Both the position numbers and the translations under genes were made by a program. DNA of 64,000 bases, from positions 310,001 to 374,000 of the forward strand of contig NZ_CP133268.1 of assembly GCF_030915385.1 (NCBI RefSeq), read 5' to 3'. A model generated the notes under the pieces. It worked only from the letters and a program-made list of their open reading frames with translations. It was not told the DNA's origin and did not search any database. Origin of the DNA: Neobacillus sp. PS3-12 (GTDB lineage: Bacteria; Bacillota; Bacilli; Bacillales; Cytobacillaceae). Each line of letters begins with the position of its first letter. Positions within the stretch are counted from its first letter, which is position 1. Below are positions 56,495 to 64,000 of this stretch, piece after piece.

Positions 56495-59400
56495 TTAAAA
56501 CAACTCCATTTGCTCAGTTTCACCGAGCCGTTCAATAGTTTTCGGTTCATGATCCTGGAAATACGCATGATGAAGCCATTTTTCTTTTGTCATCACTTTT
56601 TTGCCAGGATCAGCTGATACCCTTAGGCGACAGCTGTAAATAATCGGAAAATAGTCTTGCAGGAATTTTCCTTCAGCATGTGCTGTCAAGGCAATAATTT
56701 GAAATCCCAACTGTTCTGCCACAAAAAACACAGGGCTAAGTACATGTTCACTGGAAGCTTTTCCAAACGGATTATCGAGGATCACCGATCGATTGTGCTT
56801 CGTGATCGATTGGATGTGCTTTTTTTTCTCAGCAACATAGTTGAGAATGCCCAGAAAAAGCGTCATGTTCTTGCTCCATTTTTCTCCACCGGACCAAACA
56901 TTACTCTGTTCCCAGGTATAGGACCGAGTTGTGACTTTATTATCATTGGTCACTTTGCGACAGCTTACCTTCATGACTTCATTATTCATGACCATTTGTA
57001 AAAGTTGCTTGGATTGTAGCCACATTTCGATTTCTTTTCGAACTTTTCCGTTATCCTGGTACCCTTGATCATTTAAAAAGCGGTCAGTCTCAAGCTGCTG
57101 TAAGATCCATTCAATGTAATCCCGGATGCGCATTTTTCCAACTGTTTCTTCCCATTCGGGAATCGAAACCGTAAAAATTTGCTTCCAATCCTCTCCTACT
57201 TTGATTTTTGTTTTTTTCGGAATTTGTTTCAGTTCCTCCACCAGTGTTAACAGATGAGAATGGATTTGGTTGATAAACAGCTCCATTTCTTCATCACTTT
57301 TGCGGATATGTTCATTTGCATAGAGGGTACTATTTTCAATACTCTTTAGCATGTTCTTTTTAAAATCAAGAATATCGGCATAGTTTTGTTTCGTTTCTAC
57401 TCCATTGATGGCCATTTGTTGCAGCTTAATATTGGAAACTTTATTCAAACAAAACTCTCTAAATCTACGTTTTGCCCGATCAATGTCTTTTTGCTCTTCT
57501 TCAACTAACACCTTGTGCTCTTTTAATTGATTCGTAATCGATGTGACAAACGGTGTCCGGTTATAGGTAAAGGTCAGCACTTCTTCCGCACTCAAAGAAA
57601 TGGGTTCAATATTCGGGGCATTGAAATGATGCCCTTCCTCAAATCGGTCCAACCCTTTTTTGGCCTCTTCAAGATCGTTTAATTCTTTGTCAAATCTTGC
57701 CAACTCTTGGTCGATGAAGGCTTTTCTTTCTTCTAATTTCTTATTTTCAGAGTCTAATTCCAAGACAATTTCATCCAATGAGTGGTCAAAGGTAAGTATT
57801 TCGATCGAAGGAAAATCACGGTTAAATTGCTCTATTTTTGTTTTCCATTTTCCTTCTTGTTTATCCTGTTTAGAACCTTTTTGCTGCACTTCATTGGATA
57901 ATTGCTCTAATTCGTCTTTCATAGTCGTGATTTGCTCCAACAATGTTTGCAGCAATTGTTTTCCGTCGCCTGGAAATTCCTTTGTTTCATTTATGTCACT
58001 ATGCTCACTTCGCAATTCATTCATGCGTGAATTCAAAGAATCGATGGAATCAATTGCTGCTTTTTTCTTCGCTAACCATTCTCCCTGGGCAACTGTAATC
58101 TCACGGATTTTCATTTCCAGAGTCAGCATTCGATCTTTTATTGTTTTTTTGCTTTCATTTGTATACTTGGGTGTATATGTTTGCAGTGCCAGATATTCTT
58201 CATCTTCGTTAAGTAAGCGCTGCTCAGCAGCTAAAAGATTGATCCGCTCCTGTAGATGTTTTCTTTCATCGGTAAAACCAGCCAATTTCCGATTAACTCT
58301 TGTCAACGCTTTTGTGACTTGTTCAATCTCTTCCTTTGCTGCTTTTTCTTTTGTTGTTGCTTCTTCAATCTCTTTTTCATATTGAAAATATTGAACTGCT
58401 TTTTCGATTTTTCCATTAAGTCCGTTCATTTCATCACGATGAAGACTAATTGTATTCTGATTTGCTTTGACCCTTATTCGTAACTCAGAAATAAAAATTT
58501 TTTCCTTTTGAATTTTTCCAGATAGCTCATCGAGTAAACTTGATAGTCTTGTAAAATCCTCTGTTAATTCTGAAGCTTTTTCATAAGAGTAGTCCCTCAA
58601 AAATTGATTAAAAGCATTTAAGCCATCTTCCCATTGCTTAATGTCCTGTTCCTTTTGCTCCCGTAGCATTGTTGCTTCTTCTGCGAAGGAGCTTATTTGC
58701 TTTTTCCATTCACTAAAGTTGCCAGAGTCTATGTTTTGCTTCCAATGGGCAGGAGAAATCCAATCAGCCATCGACTCTCTGTCATGTACAGATAAGGCTT
58801 CTTCCGAAGAGAGAACGGTGATCGGAAATAACAATTGGTCTGCTGCAGATTTTAGCTTTTCGATGACTTTTGGCTTGGAACGATTGGTGGTGACTAATGT
58901 AATTGGCCATAAGGGGTAGCTGCCCAGTTCTTCCCTTTTTGCTTCATCCATTCCCTGCAGATATTCTACCCCTGAGATCAAATAATCGAATTGATTTTTC
59001 CATGAAAATAGCTGTCCATCCAGGAAAGCGTCACCAAAGAAAATGGATTGGTTTCCATAATCGTCACAAAAACGATGAGCCACCCGTTCCTTGTACAATA
59101 GCGTGTTTTTATCATTCTTATATTTTTCAATCGTTTCGATCAGCCTTTTTTGAATTGAATCCTGTGCTAAGTAGATATTTTCAATAGCTGCCCATTGGGA
59201 TCTTAACAAAGCAAGTCGATCGATCAGGTTCTTTTGTGCATTCTCGATTGCTTTTCGCTCAAATTCAACTTCACTTTTCTGATGCTTGGCTTCAGATTGC
59301 GTATTTTTCAGCTTTTCTTCTCTATCTTCCGCTTCCTTTGACTCCTGGTTGAGTTGTTTAACTACACTTTGAAGACGGATGATTTCTTCATCAAGAAATT

Positions 59401-60906
59401 GCGTCCTACTGATCCATTTTTCATACTCCTCTTTCACCTGTTCCTGGTCAGGATTGGCAAGCAATTGTTGTTTCAGTTTCTCCAAGTCATTTGTACGTGA
59501 ACCAACTACAGCTGAAATTTTAGATAGGGTAATACGAAGGCTTGTCTCGTTTTCTTCGAGACTACCTTTTTTTGGTCAAACAGCTCAATCTGGGTTAATA
59601 TCGGATTCAATTGAAATTCTAGCCCCTGCTTGTCCTTTTCCAGCACTTCCATTTTCCCCAATAAACAGCCAAGTAATGCTTGTTTGGTTTCTTCCAATTG
59701 ATCATTATAATCTTCGACTTCTTCAGTTTGTTCAAATTTTTCCAGTTCTTTATCAATCTGTTTTAATGAATCCTCTTGCTCATTCCGATCCCGTTTTAAT
59801 TCAGCAAGTTTCAAAGAATAATACTCTTTGTTGTGCTGTTTCCATTTTTCTTCATGCTCGATTTTTCTTGTTAATGCTTCTTTATATGTAGCTTCAAGCT
59901 TTTTATAATCCGTTTCCTCACGAAAAATCTCATAAGAAGCTGATTTTACCTTATGATTTTTGCTGTTTGTTTTCCATTCTTCGTATTTTAGCCTTATTTC
60001 TGTTCTCTCAGCTGTATATGATTGGCTTTCTTTCATAATTTCATTCCAAGTGCCTTTTGCTTGCTGCTTTATTTTTTCATAATCCAGCTGTCGTTGATGG
60101 AACCGTTCAAACGTGCTGGCATATTGATCAAGCTGCTGTTCGATCCGCTTATTTTCCGCAATCGTTTCCTTAAGTTTTTTGTAATTCTTCAAGCTCGTAT
60201 GCTGTGCCTCAAACATATCCGCAAACATTTCCGCATCGTGACCGACAATCGAGTTTTCAACAACAGGAATGAGGAGGCGGTCGAATAGCTGGTTTGTGCT
60301 TTTACAGTCATTGAAAAAAGCTTCCACACCGCCTTCGGAACTGTTAATTTTAGCAATACTTTCCCATTCTTCAGAAATAATATGGTATTGTTCTTCAAGG
60401 TAGGATTTATAGTCTTTAATTGTGTTAAAAGTCCGTGCACTAAAGGTTTTCTCGCGCATGTGGCTGTAATAGTCCTGCATTTCCCCACGTTCTGCCGTCC
60501 GTTTGCCTTCCTTACCGTCCCGAACAAACGGAATCCCTTCAATTCCATTCGGATCATTGGCATCATATTCGTACACATACCGAAGGAAATCGAGTCCCTG
60601 CTTTGTGGTAAATAGGGAGACCGCTGTTACGACATAGCGCCGTGGTACATCATTGGCAATCCACTCAATCGCAATATGTGCCGGAGCATTTTCAAGCATT
60701 AACGTATTTTTGATTTTTCGGTCAGCCAGGTCGGCATGTGGCAAAATTGCTTGGAGGGCAGCTTGAATAAAGACTGTTTTTCCACCACCGTTTTCAATCA
60801 GGACCGCACCATTATGGCCGTCATACAGGAAAATCTCATCGTTATATCGCTTGTTCCCCTCTTCATAAACAACGTTTGTTAAACGAATTTTACTGATTGC
60901 CGGCAT
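56495..60906 (-). CDS. jetC: Wadjet SMC-like ATPase JetC (apparent frameshift)
   Basis: ATG 60906 (GGGAGG upstream) opens PAISKIRLTNVVYEEGNKRY and the Walker A VLIENGGGKTVF near residue 36. Long coiled coils follow. The frame ends at 59506, while the second part begins in another frame; one more A in the A7 run at 59567-59573 joins DQKK to GSLEENETSLRITLSK and gives 1470 residues. The C-terminus has the signature VWSGGEKWSKNMTLFLGIL and Walker B RSVILDNPFGKAS. JetC is the MukB-like motor that extrudes DNA loops. It overlaps jetB by 17 bp. Confidence 0.85.
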
Positions 60907-61633
60907 ACGCTTCCTCCCTTTCAAAACCGTAAATGAATTCAAAAATACCTTTGTTGTACTCCACTTCCATAAAATACCGCTGAATAATCGTTTTTGCTTT
61001 TTCAGTTAACGTAATCTCATCATTGCCAATTTCCTGTATCAGCTCCTGATCCACCAAAAATCTTTTGACCGTATCTATGAAACTTAAACGGCTAATCGTA
61101 TTTCCGCTTTGTTTTTTTGCCGTTTCTTTGATATCATCCATGTCTTCCCATTTCTCTATGATTAAACTCCAATTATAGGAGAATTCTTTTTCCAATTGTT
61201 TGAGTTTTTCTTCATCATGCATCTTTAATTGCTCGATCCTATCACCGATAAACCGGACCCACTCATCGATCCGCAGAAATTGCCTTGTTGGCTCTTGGCT
61301 TTGATACGAATCGTAAAAGCTTCCGAACAGAATGATCGTTGAAAAATATAGGAGGTAAATGTCCCCATTCGTGGCCCCGGAGCGTAAATAATTTCGCTTG
61401 ATCCAGTCATTGCTAACATGGAAGGGAGACAGCTTTGTCTCTGGAACCAAAAACAGCTGCTCGCTTGTTCCAACGACCACACAATCCACTTCCCGGCTAA
61501 ATGCATCAAGTAATCCGCGGATTTCATCATCGGACCGGTACTGCTGAACCGTCTCTTTGCTTGCAACACCATCGCGTGCAAGTTTGGCATATATTTGAAA
61601 AGCCCTAATGACTGTTTGCTCAGAATAATTCAT
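60890..61633 (-). CDS. jetB: Wadjet MukE-like subunit JetB
   Basis: 247 residues, GGAGGG before the ATG. Largely helical with winged-helix character, as in MukE/DUF4194-like (DUF6063) partners of JetC: AFQIYAKLARDGVAS at the start, SFIDTVKRFLVDQELIQEIG and LTEKAKTIIQRYFMEVEYN near the end. It starts within the end of jetA (14-bp overlap), so the subunits are translationally coupled. It binds the kleisin JetA in characterised systems. Confidence 0.82.
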   Translation of the reverse strand: MNYSEQTVIRAFQIYAKLARDGVASKETVQQYRSDDEIRGLLDAFSREVDCVVVGTSEQLFLVPETKLSPFHVSNDWIKRNYLRSGATNGDIYLLYFSTIILFGSFYDSYQSQEPTRQFLRIDEWVRFIGDRIEQLKMHDEEKLKQLEKEFSYNWSLIIEKWEDMDDIKETAKKQSGNTISRLSFIDTVKRFLVDQELIQEIGNDEITLTEKAKTIIQRYFMEVEYNKGIFEFIYGFEREEAYAGNQ

Positions 61634-63134
61634 CTTCGTCTCCCTCCAAGGTAATGATTAGCTCCTGAATGGAAAATCTATCGACCCGGTTCACGATTTC
61701 GCTGGCTTCTTGAACGGTTAAACTTCTATTTCCCAGAAGGGTGAGTGCTTCGCCGAGAAGTGTTTTTCCTTCTTCATCGTTGACTTCCCCGTTAATAATT
61801 GGTGACCGCTGATGGAGAATCAGCCAAAAATCATAAAAATACCGCTGCTTAAACAGGGCTGATTGACCCGTATGATCGAGGTAATCCATGAATCGAGACA
61901 ACGTATTAGCTTGTTCTGACTCATAAGCTTTCAGGAAGGAATGCATAAACTCTTTGTATTTTTTCATTAAGGCACTTCGATATGGGTCCTCGGCATTGTC
62001 ATCTTCTGCTTCGATAAAACCATGTTCGACCCGCTCCTGGCGATCTTCGGTAATATTTTGTTCCGCCAATACAGTCAGTGGTGACCAAAACTGATTTTCT
62101 TCTACCTTTAATAATGGACGAAGGACACCGGACATTGCTTCAAGCGGCAATGGAGTGGATATAATATTTGACACAAGATCCTGATTGAAATTAAACGCCT
62201 GAATTCCAGTGTAATACAGTGATTCCTGCGCACTCACAAGCGTTGTATTTTTTAACGCAAAGGTCTGCTCAAGCAGATGTGAATGGTTGTAATGAACCGA
62301 TTCCAGTTCTCTAGTTATGGTCAGGATCAATTCGAATGTCTTTTGTTCTTTTTTATGAACATCTCTTGAGTAAAGACGCTCTCTTGTTTCTTTTACAAAC
62401 TGGCGCAGTTCTTTAAATTCCTCATCTTCTCTCATCAAGCGCCCGTAAATGTCTTCAAGCAGTTGTTTATACCGTTCAAATGTCTCTTCTGAAACAATAC
62501 TCCTTTGAATTTCATGCTTGAGCTTGATCATTCTTTCTTCCAGACTTTCCACATCAATCCGCATTTCATTAATTTGTCTGAGCGCGCCTTTGAATTCACC
62601 CTTGTCCAATTGCTTCCGTAACATCAACTGATTGATGGAAAGCTGGAATTCACTGTAAAACTCTTTTGTAGCAAAAACCAACTCCAGACCGTCTTCATCC
62701 AGCGTGTAATATTGGGTATTGGTTTTAAAATCAAAATTATTCGCTTTTAAGATCGAGTACTCTATTATCCCATCACGGTTCATTTCCCAATCAAAAAAGG
62801 CATAGCTCCTCTTCCTGCCTGTTGTGGGCCTGAAGGTTTGGATGATTGTTCTAGCAATTCTTTCGTAGTCCTCTTGATCCAAACGATAGTGGGAATCTGT
62901 TAATCTTCGTAAATAAGAAGCTAGTTCTCTGGTACCTGTCTTATACTGACGCATTAATTTTTGTTCAAAGAAGAAAAGTAAGGTGAGCAGTCCAAGCCCC
63001 TTCATGTCAATCGCCTTTTCGGTTAAATCCTGCTCCCGTTTCCGATCCAGTTCATATAAAGGCTCAAAAAGTGCAAGACGGCGCATTCGTTCACGATAAC
63101 CGGATGTTATTTCCTTTAAATCCAGCTGGTCCAA
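61620..63134 (-). CDS. jetA: Wadjet kleisin-like subunit JetA
   Basis: 504 residues. I prefer the TTG at 63134, with GGAGGG 8 bases upstream; an ATG at 63149 would sit on that ribosome site. The N-terminal half is helical (MRRLALFEPLYELDRKREQD), residues 180-300 form coiled coils, and the C-terminus (LTVQEASEIVNRVDRFSIQE) looks like a kleisin winged helix. Size and gene order fit the JetA of type II-like Wadjet operons. Overlaps the end of jetD by 19 bp. Confidence 0.82.
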   Translation of the reverse strand: MDQLDLKEITSGYRERMRRLALFEPLYELDRKREQDLTEKAIDMKGLGLLTLLFFFEQKLMRQYKTGTRELASYLRRLTDSHYRLDQEDYERIARTIIQTFRPTTGRKRSYAFFDWEMNRDGIIEYSILKANNFDFKTNTQYYTLDEDGLELVFATKEFYSEFQLSINQLMLRKQLDKGEFKGALRQINEMRIDVESLEERMIKLKHEIQRSIVSEETFERYKQLLEDIYGRLMREDEEFKELRQFVKETRERLYSRDVHKKEQKTFELILTITRELESVHYNHSHLLEQTFALKNTTLVSAQESLYYTGIQAFNFNQDLVSNIISTPLPLEAMSGVLRPLLKVEENQFWSPLTVLAEQNITEDRQERVEHGFIEAEDDNAEDPYRSALMKKYKEFMHSFLKAYESEQANTLSRFMDYLDHTGQSALFKQRYFYDFWLILHQRSPIINGEVNDEEGKTLLGEALTLLGNRSLTVQEASEIVNRVDRFSIQELIITLEGDEDELF

Positions 63135-63995
63135 TCCGATTCCCTCCATATCTGTTGTAATTCTTTTGTTTTCAGGGTTTCCTGCGGATGGTATTTTCCG
63201 TCAGCCAATAGTGAACGGATCTTTTCTTGCAGTTGTTTTGATTGAAAAAAAGCAAGGAATTGTTCAAGCGCCATATTGTGTTCCTTTTGATATTCCTTTC
63301 CGATTGCCGCCTCTTTTTCCAAACATGCCAGATAAAAAGGCAGCGCCAATGTTGCTTTTTCTTTCTGATTGAAAGAATACCAGATTAGGATCCCTTCCCG
63401 ATCGAGATCACCGAAATAAAAAAACTGATGGTTTGCTTCAATCGGATATTGCATCGAAAACTGTTCAATGCTTTTGACAACAGCTTTTCCTGCTCCATAA
63501 ATCAAGGTTGAAAAGATCGTTTTCGTTAATACCGGGAGCAACCCCTGATAGGTTGTTTTGTTTTCAACAATCAAGTGATACTGTGTTTTTTCATTTAATT
63601 TGTTAGGATTGATACCGAACATCAGCGGCTCTGAGACGGGAATGATTTTTAATAGCAGAAATAGATCGATTCGCTCAAGGATTTCCTTCCCGCCTTTTTC
63701 CACAATCCATTTCTCATCCCCTACCAATTCATAGCTTCGCTCTGGTGCGGGAACTTGTTCTTTTGGAAAGGAAGATTGTTTTAGATATTGATCAATTTTA
63801 AGCAAAAATGGCAGATCGTTTTTCCATACGGACGGATCCTGCCAGGTAATACTCGTCGAGATTGATAGAAGGATGAAGTATGCTGCGATATTGCTGTAAT
63901 TCTTTATGGTAATCTCCGACTAAATCACTTTTGTTGATCCGGTACTGAAATGCTAGAGATGGGACTCGATTTGTCCGCCCTTTTGCCTTCACCAT
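63116..63995 (-). CDS. jetD: Wadjet nuclease JetD (toprim, apparent frameshift; start at window edge)
   Basis: Two frames, MVKAKGRTNRVPSLAFQYRI...NLDEYYL and QDPSVWKNDLPFLLKIDQYL, join if one base is removed from the CC at 63842-63843, giving 292 residues. The C-terminal half is a toprim domain: Glu in YHLIVENKTTYQGLLPV and the DxD of FFYFGDLDREGILIWYSF. This is the topoisomerase VI-like nuclease that cuts small circular DNA caught by JetABC. The start may be the ATG at 63995 or the GTG at 63998; more sequence could exist beyond the window. Confidence 0.8.
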
Positions 63996-64000
63996 CACAA

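Noticed and set aside
57660..58385. Plus-strand serine-rich frame of 241 residues inside jetC
   Set aside because: Shadow of the jetC coiled coil in antisense; composition follows from Glu/Lys/Leu codons.
60189..60578. Second minus-strand frame inside jetC
   Set aside because: It lies entirely within the JetC coding frame and lacks a start signal.

Overview
The window looks like a chromosomal segment of a low-GC, spore-former-type Firmicute of the family Bacillaceae. Supporting signs are an AT-rich backbone with strong AGGAGG-type ribosome binding sites, a 16S-23S-5S rRNA operon with Bacillus-like sequence, three DUF3231 proteins, three CBO0543-type membrane proteins, and Bacillus-type TcyP, YczE, CcdC/DUF1453 and HssRS-HrtAB genes. 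The genus cannot be fixed by eye. No tRNA, CRISPR array or prophage was seen.

Layout. 1-2 kb: degraded mobile and junk DNA (permease tail, IS66 relic with tnpA, tnpB and tnpC fragments, one copy of a dispersed repeat). 2.4-14.3 kb: housekeeping and accessory genes (SWIM protein, MarR regulator, ABC exporter, cystine symporter TcyP, DUF1835, metallophosphoesterase, YggT, three CBO0543 proteins). 14.4-16.5 kb: rearranged fragments, a patatin phospholipase, a 52-bp tandem repeat and a 21-bp periodic repeat. 16.8-27.6 kb: small regulated modules, namely VOC protein; MFS pump plus isochorismatase-fold protein under a divergent TetR with two palindromic operators; a redox cluster (flavin oxidoreductase, SDR, MarR) with one copy of the same palindrome before each gene; a free-standing EndoU nuclease with a probable immunity gene; an XRE-cupin regulator overlapping a YczE membrane protein; an esterase. 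27.9-37.1 kb: DUF3231 pair, CBS protein, TatD hydrolase, double gamma-glutamylcyclotransferase, TPR regulator, CcdC-like protein.

37.1-44.3 kb is an acetone carboxylase locus: acxA-acxB-acxC read leftward from a near-perfect sigma-54 promoter, facing a divergent sigma-54 activator gene, with a palindromic upstream site between them. 44.4-48.2 kb is a heme-stress module, hrtB-hrtA-hssR-hssS in one direction, with an HssR-type direct repeat upstream. A third DUF3231 gene and a pentapeptide-repeat protein follow, then the rRNA operon (minus strand, 50.2-55.1 kb) with its promoter. 56.5-64 kb is a Wadjet-type plasmid/DNA defence operon, jetD-jetA-jetB-jetC, cut by the right window edge.

A striking overall property is that seven otherwise well-preserved genes carry single-base shifts, all in short or long homopolymer runs (ABC ATPase, CBO0543, YczE, XRE-cupin, acxR, jetC, jetD). 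In each case one base restores a full-length family-typical protein. Assembly error is the simplest explanation, but genuine mutation or slippage cannot be excluded from the sequence alone. The decayed IS66, permease tail, SDR tail and UPF0316 gene are different: they lack whole segments and look truly broken.
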